DNA from: Fratercula arctica
Taxonomy: Eukaryota; Chordata; Aves; Charadriiformes; Alcidae
NCBI GenBank assembly: GCA_947846985.1
Contig: CANTUZ010000004.1
Span: 79,308,159 to 79,372,158, forward strand
Reading direction: 5' to 3'
DNA length: 64,000 bases
The notes under the pieces were generated by a model that saw only the letters and a list, made by a program, of their open reading frames with translations, was not told where the DNA came from and ran no database searches. Below are positions 13,801-24,830 of the stretch, in pieces. The stretch's first letter is position 1, and every line of letters starts with the position of its first letter. Both the position numbers and the translations under genes were made by a program.

Positions 13801-14713
13801 TGCAGGTCCAAGGGCAAGTCCTTCAAGAACTAACTGACCGTCAGTTATAGGCTGAGATGTTGGGCTGCTTATGAGCACAATAAATTGTGTGGTATGTTAA
13901 TGTTGGCTTAAGTATTATATCAGGAATTGGCAGGGAAGATGTGTTATTAAAGACAGTGACACTGGGCCGAGATCCTCTGACACACATCAGTGGCCTGAAC
14001 CCCGTATTTAGTCTAGTGTCACTTGAGGTGCCCAAGACCAGTGTGACTGATGTGACACAAGACTTACAGGAGACTCGTGTCCTCCTGGAGTGGCAGCTGG
14101 AGGCCAGATGTAACGCCCTAGGGTATCACTGATGGAGTTGGATGTCCTTGCGTAGTCAACCTAATTGAGGAGCAAAGCCTTAAAGAGGAATTTCTGTTTC
14201 AAGGGACGCTTACAGGCACCCAGAGCACTGGATGTTTACTGGATATGCAGCTGATGGTGTTATCATACACGCGCTGCCTTTTCTAAGAGAAACTGAAAAG
14301 CCTGTGAGCTGTTACAGGGTATTGCTGCATGAGGCTCATGAACTCAGAGAGACGCAGCAGTGTTGAGAATTGATTCTTTTTCTGTTATATACTCCAGGAA
14401 ACCCACCCAGAATTATGATTACAAGACAACCATATGTGGAAAGTTATATGATCACGCTGATTTTCTAGAAGGGAAAACTTTGCCACTCCAGGTTTTCAGA
14501 GAAAAAGAAAGTGGGTTTAGATGGCTTTAATATAATTGCTGGCATTTTTCCTGTTAGTTTTTTATTAAGCTTTCGATTAAATTAAGATAGAACACTAAAA
14601 TTCGAGGTCTAATTACTCACAGTTAATCAACAGTGCCATGATATATTTACAGCATGTTAAAAAGTGATGCTCTGCTTGTGATCTGCTCAAAAATGAAGGG
14701 CAAATTGCCTGCA

Positions 14714-14746
14714 AAAAAACAAAAACAAAAACAAAAACAAAAACAC
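14714..14746. repeat. (CAAAAA)n microsatellite
   Basis: About five consecutive CAAAAA units, ending in a CACACC variant. On the plus strand it reads as alternating Lys-Gln and on the minus strand as Val-Phe, which explains the low-complexity frames here. Confidence 0.9.
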
Positions 14747-14749
14747 ACC

Positions 14750-17040
14750 AAAAAACTATTTTATTGTTTTTTAATCCAAGAATTGCGGACAGACCAATTG
14801 CCAAAATATGTGGAGAATTTTCATAAAAAAGATTTTATCCATTTCACCAGTGATGGGGCTTCACGTTTCTTTTTTCCCCTAAGCATCCTTATGACTGACC
14901 CAAAACAGAATGTGTGTTCAGTGGCTAAGTTGTCCCTGGGACCTGATTATTTTGGAATCTTCTCTGCAGGTATAAAGAGCTAGTTGTAAACACAGTAATT
15001 TACTCCCTATACAATTCTCTCCTTTTCCAGTTCTATCCGCTGTCTAATGAAGGTCTCACAGCTCAAATATTGCCTGTTTTCTTTTTATCTACCGCAGTAT
15101 ATATTTGATTAGTTTCATTTTTTTCGTATAACAGTTCTATACCTTGAATGTAAGTCCAGGTGGGTTCCAACAGAGTAAAAGTGACTAGCCCCATGTTCCC
15201 CTTTAGCTCGAGGACTGGCTGGAATTGTTAGGAGAGCTGTCAATCTCTTCCTAACACATTCAAGTCCTTCGGAGGAAAGCACAGGCCAAAGGGGAAAACC
15301 CAGAAAGGAATTCGTCTGAAGCCGATTATAAAGGAGGCTGAGTGCTCGTCAAAGGTACAGTTCCAACAGAATCCGATTAACATTCTCCTATAAAATAAGG
15401 ACCAGAGAGTAAGCCATTAATTTTACGGCTATTTTTCCCCACTGCTTGGTTTTTCGTAAGTTGGACTTCCTTCCAGGCTAATTAACCACTAAACATTTTA
15501 CAAGCAATCCAAGTGCGGAAGCAGTAAAAGATGAATTGCACTTATGAAGTAATTGACAAAGGGTGTATTGGGCCTTTTAAGCAATGATATTGTGCATCTT
15601 AATACAGGAAGAAAGGGTCCTTTGTACTGCAGTTTGATAGGTCATTAGTTAATTCTCAGAACTCTGCACAAGATAATAATGACTCAAGGCTAAAATGAAC
15701 CCGCCCGGGTTGGGGTGGGCAACCCTACCTCAGAACCTCTCCCGAGAAAACACTTAATGTTTGTGTCTTGGCATTATCAAAATACCCCCCGTGTTATCTT
15801 AGATTAATTCCCTGGCTATTTTCTTCTCTTTTGACAGCAAAGTCAGAGCTGACAAACCAAGGCAGTTCTCAAGGAAATTCAATTACTGAAATGTCTGACA
15901 GCTTGCTTTGCCGCTTCTAACTAAAGTTTTGAAAGTTACATGCTGCATGTATAATACGCTTCTCACTACAAAGGAATAGATTTGCATTTTCTAGGGGGAA
16001 AATCGTTTTAAAGCTGTAGGAGCCTAATGATAAAAGATAAAAAATGAAATGCTGAAGTTCCTATTTTGCAAAGAGATGAAGTAAGTTGAGTGGCTGCCAC
16101 ATGAAACTAGGAAAACACTGTGTTTTCTTAAAAGCAGAATTTACTTGCCTTTCCATGTAAATGAGGGAATGCCAGTCAACCCGAACAGTACCTGCATAAA
16201 TCATTTTCTAATTAGTCCATATGATGCAAGATGCAAAGGCGTCTAAACTTTTCAGCAACCAGGAACATTTTATTTGTTCCTATCTCGGCACCAATACCCC
16301 CAGCTCTGGCTCCTGTGAAGTGGTAGCTCTGTGTTTGTCATTTAATTATTTTTAGGGATGGGAAAATGGTGAAAAACCTCTTGGTCACCGCACTTGCCAA
16401 GAGCAAGTCAGACCTCATTTGCCCTCTGTTAAACTCACCCTTTTCCTTTTTCTCCAGAAATTTGCAAACAGACAAAAGACACCTCTATAAGCAATAAATG
16501 CCTATTTAGCACTAGACTCAGCCACCTCCAGCTGCCATGTGGGAAGTGTATAAGCAGAACCAAACTCTGAAATAAGAGCTTGATCTGTCTTGAGGTCACC
16601 GAGTCAAAAGTTGTGATCCAGCTTCAGGAACCACTCAGATTCATGGGGTGTGTTCCTAACCCTTATAAATAAAATTGTTACAACCTTAAATCTGAAGAAA
16701 TGCCCTGGTTTGGCACCAGCTCCTTGAAATTCATAATTCTGTTGCCTAACTCCTCAGTGCTAACCTGCTGGTTCGACTACGCTCCTGGGAAGCAGTACAT
16801 TCATTCTCCTCACTCTCCAAGCTGTCGGTTAAACTACTCGTGAGGAAGAAAAGAGGTGCAGTGGGAGGTGGAACCATCCATTGTGCCAAAAGGAAAGGTA
16901 CTTTAAAAAAGCAAGATAGAGTTATGAGGTCTACTCTATATTTTTTTTCTTTTTTTCCCCCAAGGCTATTTATTCAATCCACATGCAACTGTCCTTGGAT
17001 CAAAAACAAAACAGGTTCCTCCTCCCACAACTCAGAACCA
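14750..17040. other. Gene-free sequence with possible conserved block
   Basis: No gene, LINE or LTR visible. Between about 15230 and 15720 the sequence is rich in TAATTA/ATTAA-type homeobox core motifs, keeps several CpGs and includes a short palindrome at 15698-15711 (AACCCG and CGGGTT arms around CC). This resembles vertebrate developmental enhancers in composition, but conservation cannot be judged here. Confidence 0.5.
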
Positions 17041-17043
17041 TAA

Positions 17044-17100
17044 GGAGCAGCTGTAGTAGCAGCTGTACAGGTAGCTGTAGTAGTAGAGGTAATAGTAGCT
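17044..17100. repeat. Imperfect GTA/GCT trinucleotide-like tract
   Basis: Low-complexity sequence built from AGCTGTAGTAGCAGCTGTA-type units. It ends just before the CR1 copy and lies outside the CR1 consensus. Confidence 0.7.
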
Positions 17101-17118
17101 CTTGCCCATTCTCCTGAT

Positions 17119-17432
17119 GCATCCTGTACAAGAAAGATGGAGAGGGACTTTTTACAAGGGTACGCAGTGATAGGATAAGGGGTAATGGCTTCAAACCGAA
17201 AGAGGGGAGATTTAGATGAGATCTGAGGCAGAAATTCTTGGCTGTGAGGGGGGTGAGCCCCTGGCCCAGGTTGCCCAGAGAAGCTGTGGCTGCCCCATCC
17301 CTGGAGGGGTTCAAGGCCAGGTTGGACGTGGCTTGGAGCAACCTGGGCTGGTGGGAGGTGTCCCTGCCCAGGGCAGGGGGGTTGGAATCTTTAAGGTCCC
17401 TTCCAACCCAAACCATTCTATGATTCTATGAA
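17119..17432 (+). mobile_element. CR1 LINE 3' fragment
   Basis: About 310 bp of CR1 in plus orientation. It begins inside the ORF2 C-terminal region near AGAAAGATGGAGAGGGAC and ends with the diagnostic tail: AGGTCCCTTCCAACCC, then two terminal octamers (ATTCTATG, ATTCTATG). One frame still reads the tail motif LPREAVAAPSLEGFKARLD, followed by WSNLGWWEVSLPRAGG, which defines the subfamily shared with the copies at 20407, 32572, 34824 and 36854. It is 5'-truncated in the manner normal for CR1. It has no RT domain and cannot code for activity. Confidence 0.95.
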
Positions 17433-20406
17433 TCTTGCATTGTTGTCACAAAGTGGGCCAGATTCAACCAGAGGAGAAAAACATCTCTCTTTAATAGCAT
17501 GACTTAGATAATGCTTAGTGCATCGGCACATAGCTCCTCTTGACTGGAATTAGTAGCTACAATTTACCACTGAAAAAATATATCAGGCTTGGTGTTTTTG
17601 ACTGTGCCAGTTTAAAAATGTAGCCTTCCCTTCACTACTGTATCACTCCTGCTTTATACCAGAGAAATTCTATTACAGAAAATGGGCTTATGCCAGCATA
17701 AAATTAGAATAACACAATGATGAATCAGCCCCAGCTTTCAGCAAAAATAGGTCTGTGTAAAGAAACAAGCTGTAAACCTTCCCTGCATGCAAAACCCTTC
17801 TGAAAAATTTTCTTTAGATTGCCTGGATCACCAATCCAGTTTAAATGCAGATTCATGGTTACCGAATCATTATGGAGTGTTGACACTTACCGCATGGTAC
17901 CTCTGTCACTAAAGGTGAATTACAATAACTGCTCTAACAAAACTACTCTCACATCCTTATTTGGCCAGCCTCTTAATGTCAGCGGTAACTTTAAAAATGC
18001 ATTATTCCAAGTGAAAAAAAAAAAAGAACAAACAAACCTGATAGAGCTCAGGAGGAACATCTACCAAAGGATCTCAGAAAAAATTAGGCTTCCAAATCCA
18101 TTTTCAAAGATGACACAAACAATTCAAGAGCCTGAGCCTTTGGGATTTAGGCTTTTACGTGCTGATGCATTATCTGATAGTGAAAGTAAAGTGTTTTGGA
18201 AAATTTTACCCTAGGACAAAAAATTGCTGTCCTAGAGACAGAAATTCAGAACATGGGCACAATAACAGAGCACAAATAGATTAGCTGCAGGGATCAGCTT
18301 ACAATGCGTGTGCATTACCTCACTCCACCACCAAGGGATGCATGCCACTATGGGGTTTAATAGATGGACGTATCTTCCTCAAGGTTTGGACTTGGAGAAT
18401 GCCATTCCATTTCATTTCACCCCTTTCATTCAGGCAATTAAACAATCAGCAGACCTTTGGGCTAAATTTGAGCCAGTGACCTTGGCTATTCCTGTGCTGC
18501 AGCTTAAGCATTTATATGCAAGCTAACTTCCCCCAGTTAACATCAAAAAGTGTATCTGTGGTTTCCCAATGACTAACTTGGTATTTTAATAGGTTTGGGG
18601 AGGTGCAGTAAACCACACCAGACCCTGTGCGGTGCTGGACCTGCAGCTACCACGCAAGCTCCTATTGTGATAGTTTAGAATTAGTTTAAATATGGTGTAA
18701 AAGCATAATCCTCATCTACAACTACAGTGTGGCCAAGTCCTTAGGGATGAAAAGCAATATACTCCAGTATCACCTGCGGGACTTGTCTAGTCTCCCCTTT
18801 TTGATATTGAAAAATTATTGCTGGAAGCGCATTATGTTATAGGACTTGGAGACAAGAACCAGCAATATCATTTTGGTACCAATTTTTAAAACAGTGTTTC
18901 CTTCAGAAAGTCTGGATGTGACACCTAAGATCTCAAAGGATTTGGCTGTTTTATACAAATTCAATACACCATTTTAAGGGTTTGTGCTAATGATTTTGAT
19001 GTATTGTTACACACGCTCAGTGTGTTTGACTGTAGCAGGGATTAAATAAATTGTGTTTTAAGGATTTAAGGTTGAGAGGAAAGGATTTGGCTATGTAAAT
19101 TGAGGTCTAGGAGGTCCTTGGTTCGTTACACATGTCTTTGAGGTCTTGCATCACCTTCACTCTTTGAGAAGACTGCTTTATATATTTTCAGATACATAGG
19201 ATTACATAAAACAAAACTGAAGAGGGGTATTAAACAGTTATTAAATTAGCTTTGCAATTCAATTTAAAAAATAAACATGTTTTTTAGAGTCTAGACCAGC
19301 AGTTTACATAAACAGAAAAAGAAAAGAAAGGATTTACTATGTTCAGTTAACCCTTGACACAACTAATTTAATTTTGTCAATGTGAACTCCTCTTGTGGTA
19401 ACAGATGTACACAGAAGCCCTAGAGCAAAAGTATTAAGAACGAGATTAACATATAAAAGAACATATATCAATATAAAAACATATTTGGTCTTAAATATGC
19501 TCTGGCTGAAAAGAATGCCAACCTGGTCTCCTGAAAGGATCCTCCTCAAATCTTATTTTCATTACTTCAGTGGAAAGCGGGAATTGGTTGTAGTTTTTTA
19601 CAAGATTAAATTTCAAAGGTATGAAGTACATTAAATGTTTCAATTATGTTTGTCTAGAAAGAAATATTTATAGATTACCTTTATTAATAATAAGGAAAAC
19701 CTGAGAGTCAGAAATTAATGAATAACCTCCTTTGGGTATCAACTAACAGTACTGCATCAATGACCTTGTTGGAGGAAAATCCCAGTGTTTTATAAAGTTG
19801 AAACTTGATTTTTGTGAAATCTGACTGAACACAAGCCAGACCAAAGAGGAAGGACAAAAAAACCCTCATGCCCAGGAGATAACAACCACCATTCTTAAAA
19901 AAGCTTGCTAGCTTCCTGCCTCACAATCTTAGATAACACAAAAATCTGAATTTTCTAATAGGTCCTTAATTTTGTCTTTGGACTCTTTGGTAAGTCTCTA
20001 GTTTTATTTTTTCTGAAATTTTAAGACAGCTACAAATCTTAGACGTATTGACCAAGCAACAGAAAAGAAATGGATTCTGTCATGCTGTGTAGCTTTGCAT
20101 GCAGTGCAGTCACTAGATGAGAAGCCTGAAAATCTGGGCTACTTCTTCTGTGAACACGGATCTTGGGGAAAACCACCTCCTTCTGACCTGTGGTTCTACA
20201 ATGCAATGTTCATTTGCTTTCTCAATGCATGAGCTCAAGCAAAGGCTGCAGACCTGCCACGCCAGGTTTGCAGGGACCCAGGACACTTGAGTCCACACAA
20301 AAGCAGTCAGTCACCTCTCTCGCTTTTCATACTGAGCAGCATGAAAGTGGGGTGCAGAAATGTTGCATGTGTCCCCAGATACAGCCATATTGATGCTTTC
20401 TATCTA
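17433..20406. other. Gene-free single-copy sequence
   Basis: AT-rich, no recognisable gene. A 131-codon plus-strand frame at 17819-18214 starts at an internal non-ATG triplet and resembles nothing I know. The stretch at 17600-17740 and the part near 18060-18170 have the feel of very old interspersed repeats but are too worn to name. A perfect 8-bp hairpin lies at 18211-18235. Confidence 0.6.
18211..18235. repeat. Short perfect inverted repeat
   Basis: Arms CTAGGACA (18211-18218) and TGTCCTAG (18228-18235) around a 9-nt loop. No T-tract suggests a terminator and no duplex long enough for a microRNA precursor is seen. It may well be chance. Confidence 0.8.
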
Positions 20407-20694
20407 AATCATAGAATCATAGAAGGTTCAGGTTAGAAGGGACCTTAAAGCCCACCCAGTGCCACCCCCTGCCCTGGGCAGGGACACCTCCCACCAGCCC
20501 AGGTTGCTCCAAGCCCCGTCCAACCTGGCCTTGAACCCCTCCAGGGATGGGGCAGCCACAGCTTCTCTGGGCAACCTGGGCCAGGGGCTCACCCCCCTCA
20601 AAATCAAGAATTCCTTCCTAATATCTGACCTAAATCTACCCTCTTCCACCTTAAGGTCATTACCCCCCGGCCCTATCGTTACAGTCCCTGATAA
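20407..20694 (-). mobile_element. CR1 LINE 3' fragment
   Basis: CR1 on the minus strand. Two AATCATAG units at 20407-20422 mark the 3' terminus, followed by the reverse complement of the CR1 tail and of the LPREAVAAPSLEGFKARLD coding segment. At the right end it stops within the segment that reads GPGGNDLKVEEGRFRSDIRKEF in reverse, at about 20694, the 5'-truncation point. The subfamily is that of the copies at 17119 and 32572. Confidence 0.95.
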
Positions 20695-21449
20695 GGTGTA
20701 AGCAATGTGCCCTTCTTTGGTATTTCTCATTGGATGAATGTCATTATTCATAATGAATTTTGACTCTGGAATTGCATTATCAAGCCAAAGTGCATAGGAA
20801 ATGTATGTTAATCTTTTCTCTCGGTGGAATGGGAAATATGAAGTCATAAATGATCCTCATCCTTAATAAATAGTTATAGTTATTACACATGATAGGAAGC
20901 CAGGTTGCACCATTCTTCCTCATAATGCACGGAATCTTCAGTTTCAAGTGGCTCTACTGAAATTAAAATTGCTATATGGAGAACAAGTTACGGCTCAAAA
21001 TTAAGAAGCCTGAAAAATATTTCATTTTGGGTTTCGGACAATAACCATAGTACCTCCTATAATAATCCAGGAAGCCTCTACCCCTCCATCAACAAGGCTC
21101 TGCCTGGGTGCATATATCAAAACAGGGAGATGCAAGGTTATACAAGCTCTGGATTACATTCAGTGTGCTTGCACCTGCTCTCATAGACAACTGAGTGCAA
21201 AAAGGTTGACCAGATACGTATATTTGCAAGTATTCAAAGCTGTTGGCAAGATTTAGGCTTAATGGCGGTGATGGGGTATTCCTTTTACTTTTTTAATATT
21301 AAAAACTTAAGCCTTTCATTTCTTTTGCTATTAAAAAGTATAACTTTTTTTAAACCCTCTCTCCATTTTTCTCTTTTTGCCACTTTATATGCAGTCTTCT
21401 TCATGTCTTACTGTGTTTAACATTCCTTCAAACATTGTGTTTCATCCCC
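20695..21449. other. Gene-free single-copy sequence
   Basis: Nothing recognisable between a younger and an older CR1 copy: AT-rich, no repeat signature, no frame of note. Confidence 0.65.
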
Positions 21450-21890
21450 AGAATTGTTTGAGACTGAAAGGACCTTTGCTGGGTCCTCTATCCATTTCAT
21501 CCCTCCTGTGTCGCGTTGCTTCTTTTAATTTGTTTGGTCCCAAACCATCTCCAATAGCCGAGTAGTTATTTCACCTTGAATGCCTCTGGAGACAGGGACT
21601 GCCTACCATCCTTTGGCAGTTTGTTTCATTGTCTATCTGTTTTTATAGTTTCAAAGTTTTTCATAATATTTAACCTACATTTTCCTTGCAAGAGCTCAAG
21701 CATATTACTCTGTCTTGGGTGACTAATGAGAATAATTTCCCTTGTCCCTTTACATATCTGTAGAGAGCTATCATGCTTTTCCTAAGTCGTCTTTTCTTTA
21801 GACTGAACATCCACTTATCTTATTAACCTTTTTCTCCCCTCACAGATCTCACTTTCCAAACCTTCTATCATTTTCTTGATCTTCCTTTTC
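21450..21890 (-). mobile_element. Ancient, highly diverged CR1/L3-like LINE fragment
   Basis: This stretch aligns by eye, in reverse orientation, with the full ORF2-tail-to-3'-end of CR1. At the left is GACTGAAAGGACC, matching the GAAGGGACC tail. Then come GCCTCTGGAGACAGGGACT, where CR1 has its GGAGATGGGGATTCC segment, and GTTTTTCATAATATTTAACC, matching the segment read as LRLDIRKNFF on the other strand. Last is CTTTAGACTGAAC, matching the LFSLEKRR segment. Divergence is far higher than in the other copies, with many indels and no open frame. It therefore probably comes from an older CR1 or L3 wave shared with other sauropsids or amniotes. The assignment rests on the order of several short matches and not on one long one. 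Confidence 0.72.
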
Positions 21891-22245
21891 TTCATTTCAT
21901 GTCCCATTGCTCAAATGATAAAAGGAGAAGACAAAAGCCAAGGAAAGCTGTAGGCAAGCTTTTGAAAACAAAGCAGAAAATAAGAATTTGGTTTAATTCA
22001 CACTCCAAAATACAAGTACAAAGAATAAAATATCCAACTGAAAATCACCACTGGGGGGCTGATGTGTGCACACATGCAGGCTGTGCGCGTAATTGTACGG
22101 CTGTTCAAATCCTTTGGAAAATAGTGTGGCTGCATGTCAAGATCTAAAGCAAAAGGACTGAGATTTCAAAACAGAAATACAGACTCAAACAATCCCTCGC
22201 CTATTGAAATAATTTGTCCTTGCCTCAGCTGCAGGTCTCGTTTGA

Positions 22246-22264
22246 TTTTTTTTTTTTTTTTTTT
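22246..22264. repeat. T19 homopolymer
   Basis: Uninterrupted run of 19 T. No target-site duplication or element body beside it that would make it a retroposon tail. Confidence 0.95.
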
Positions 22265-22404
22265 AAGCAATGGTTTTGATGTTTTTGCTTCACAGCACTA
22301 CAAAACAAAGTAAAGAGAACTTTCTAAAAGTAGTGAGGAACTAATTTAGTCATGGCTGACTTGGGAGATTAGGACAATACGGCTCCTCTAGCAGTCAGTC
22401 TTTA

Positions 22405-22500
22405 AGAACACAAGAGCTGCGATGCTGGGTCAGAAGAAAAGCCCACAGGGGTGTCCCTCGCACCGGCCGGCAGCCGGTGGATATAAGAAGCAGAACATGT
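22405..22500. repeat. Probable ancient amniote interspersed repeat
   Basis: AAGAACACAAGAGCTGCGAT followed by GCTGGGTCAG and a short run to GCCCA matches, from memory, the start of a widespread old repeat in turtles, crocodilians and birds (AAGAACATAAGAA, then CATACTGGGTCAGACC). Only about 40 bases are convincing; the remainder to 22500 is GC-richer and less certain. Confidence 0.42.
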
Positions 22501-24146
22501 TGTACTGACAGGGACTGAGCGCCAAATGTTTTAACTCAGAAGAATTTAATTTAAAATGGGTTTACTGTTCAGCTTGACCTCTGTAATTGGTCTGTTCCCT
22601 GTTTCATTGAGCTCATCCCTCTCGCTCCCTTGTGCAAAACTGACTTCCACAGGAACTCTGCTGGCACCGTATGAATCAGTTCCAATTAAAAACATTACCA
22701 CTGATGATGTTTAACTTGCCAAGAGAGACAATAAGTACCAATTTGAATCAGCATGTTTCACTCCTGAAACAAAGGCGAGTTTTCGGTGACACAAACTGGG
22801 AGAGAAAGCAGGCACGTTGCAGTTCTTTGCTCTGTTCAGGATTACTTGGGAAGATTCATTTTCCTCTTTCCCCCCTCCCCCAGCCTTCTCCAGTCCTCAG
22901 ACGACTCTCGTGTCAAAGACAGAAGAAACCAGAATGTTATCACTACAGGGGACTCGTCTAAAAAGTAATTAAACTGCTCAACCAGAACTCTGATTACCAT
23001 TTTCCTTCACAACTTCATCCAGAAAACACAAAGAGTGAACTGAAAGACAAAACACCAGAAACATCTCACAATGCTGTTACGTTCTTATGCTAGATGTTAT
23101 TCCACTTAGATCTAAGGCACGTGTGAGGAAATACCGCTATTCAAGGATCACCACGTTAAAAACCACTGGGTCATTGCAGCGGGGTGGTAGTTGTCTCATC
23201 AAGTGCCCCGCACTGGTGGCACAGTCCTATGGTGGATTCTTCAAGTGCGACAAGAGACTTTTCTCTGTCCTCTGGTGATTTAGGGCTAGACTGAACTCTG
23301 CGCCCGGTGGAGACAGTGGTTCTCTTTGCATGAGTAACTGCTCGCTATGGCTTGCTGGGGGCTCATTATCTTTTCCAGAACTGTTAATGACAGGTGTGTT
23401 ATATTAGAAATTTCAAATAATATCCTTTTTGGAATAAAAAGTATGAACCACACACACACACACAAAAGAAATCATTTAACAGAATTCATTGATTTAGCTT
23501 TAGGAGAAAAACCTGATCTGAGTTATTAATGGATGGATTCCACTTTGAAAGTGTAATTCAGCCTTTACAGTTGTAACTGTGCTTTATGCAGTAATATATC
23601 TCCCTTCTTTCCACCTCTGAGCTAACTGCTAACGTGGTCACTGGGATGGAATATGACTGATGAGATGAAGTGTTCTGAGTGTTTATATTTCAAAATGTAA
23701 ACAAATTCAAACTTGTTACGCTGGGTTAGGGAATATTAGAGCTGTCATTTCTGTTATATTAAAGCCAGAAGAAAAGGGCACCTCTTGTTTTCTGTTTCCA
23801 ATTCTAGCTCTCAAGGAATGTCTCTCTCGGATACTCCCTGTTGCTCCCTGATGGAAGCTGCAAAGAGATTTCATTTGCCACGGGCATTTCTCTGTGTGTC
23901 AGTCGAATGTCCAGACAGTTGTGTTGACTGGGTGATGGGACAGTAGAGATGATTTACTCCCTTCCTGCTTCGAGTCCACAGCCTAGCACTGTGCTCTTCC
24001 TGCACTCACCTCCACTCCTTTCTCCTCCTTCTCCTCTGTTGAGCAGAGATAAAAGGTGGGTTGCCCTGCTCTGACAGGACAAAGGCGGGGATCTCAGTCC
24101 TTTTCCACCCAATGTACTAATGGAAACGTACATTGAAATTGACTAA
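22501..24146. other. Gene-free single-copy sequence
   Basis: No gene recognised. It contains a short (AC)n microsatellite at about 23449-23463 and a CpG-retaining stretch at about 23090-23320 that might be a conserved element. It ends where the CR1 RT fragment begins. Confidence 0.6.
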
Positions 24147-24830
24147 AATGACACTGTCCTGCACAACATCCTTGTCTCTAAATTGGAGCGACATGAATTT
24201 GATGGATGGATCACTCAGTGCATAAGGAATTTGCTGGATGGCTGCGCTCAAAATGTTGTGGTCAATGGCTCGATGTGCAAGTGGAGACCAGTGATGAGTG
24301 GCATTCCTCAGGGATCAGTACTGAGATTGGCACTGTTTAACGTCCTTGTTGATGACATGGACAGTGGGATTGAGTGCACCCTCAACAAGTTTGCCAATGA
24401 CACCAAGCTGAGTGGAGCGGTTGACACACTGGGAGGACACACTGGGAGGAAGGGACACACGGAGGGAAGGGATGCCATCCAGAGGGACATGGACAAGCTT
24501 GAGAGGTGGGTCTGTGCAAATTTCATGAGGTTCAACAAGGTCAAGTGCAGGGTCCTGCACCTGGATCGGCGCAATCCCATGCACAAACACAGGCTGGGCA
24601 GAGAATGGATTGAAAGCAGCCTGGTCAAGAAGGACTTTGGGGTATTTGTTGATGAGAAACTGGACGTGACCCAGCAATGTGCTCTTGCAGGCCAGAAAGC
24701 CAACCACATCCTGGGCTGTATCCCCAGCAGTGTGGCCAGAAGGGCGAGGGAGGGGATTCTGCCCCTCTATATCTGGTGAGATGTGAGACCTCCCCTGCAG
24801 TACTACATCCATCTCTGGGGTCTCCAACAT
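24147..24830 (+). mobile_element. CR1 LINE internal fragment lacking its 3' end
   Basis: A piece from the middle of CR1 ORF2. The left edge falls in the segment encoding the DTVSHNILV-like motif of the RT palm. The right edge follows the LYSALVRPHLQY-like segment and stops abruptly after a WGLQH-like reading at about 24830. The flanking DNA then carries no ORF2 tail, no 3'UTR and no ATTCTATG octamers. CR1 insertions normally keep the 3' end because reverse transcription starts there. Its loss here points to a later deletion, or to a break in a larger insertion. It is less diverged than the copy at 21450, and most of it is still in frame. Confidence 0.92.
24150..24779 (+). pseudogene. CR1 ORF2 reverse-transcriptase core, inactivated
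   Basis: One frame reads through about 210 codons of the fingers/palm region of a non-LTR reverse transcriptase. Recognisable in order are LERHEFDGWI, VVVNGSMCKWRPVMSGIPQG with the conserved SGxPQGS block, LFNVLVDDMDSGIECTL, KFANDTKLSGAVDTL, and the thumb-side run RWVCANFMRFNKVKC. The catalytic box normally reads F-A-D-D; here the first Asp is Asn (codon AAT at 24396-24398), which would abolish polymerisation. An extra in-frame 30 bp (ten codons) made of GGGAGGACACAC-type repeats sits between VDTL and EGRDAIQ, at about 24430-24459. An in-frame TGA at 24777-24779 ends the frame, and homology continues about 50 bp past it. N-terminal endonuclease and C-terminal parts are absent. There is no reason to think it is expressed. 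Confidence 0.9.

Larger units (their letters stand above)
12576..14700. other. Gene-free sequence with small tandem duplications
   Basis: No recognisable gene. Two open frames of 97 codons overlap on opposite strands at 13221-13542, but neither begins with ATG (they open with TTG and GTG), and neither resembles a known protein. Around 13.6-14.15 kb the sequence is less AT-rich than its flanks. That could mean an old, unidentified transposon or a conserved element, but I cannot assign it. Confidence 0.55.

Noticed and set aside
17819..18214. 131-codon open frame
   Set aside because: No family resemblance, non-ATG opening, includes an A-rich low-complexity Lys stretch.
24308..24830. Minus-strand frames of 133 and 171 codons
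   Set aside because: They are antisense to the CR1 RT fragment.
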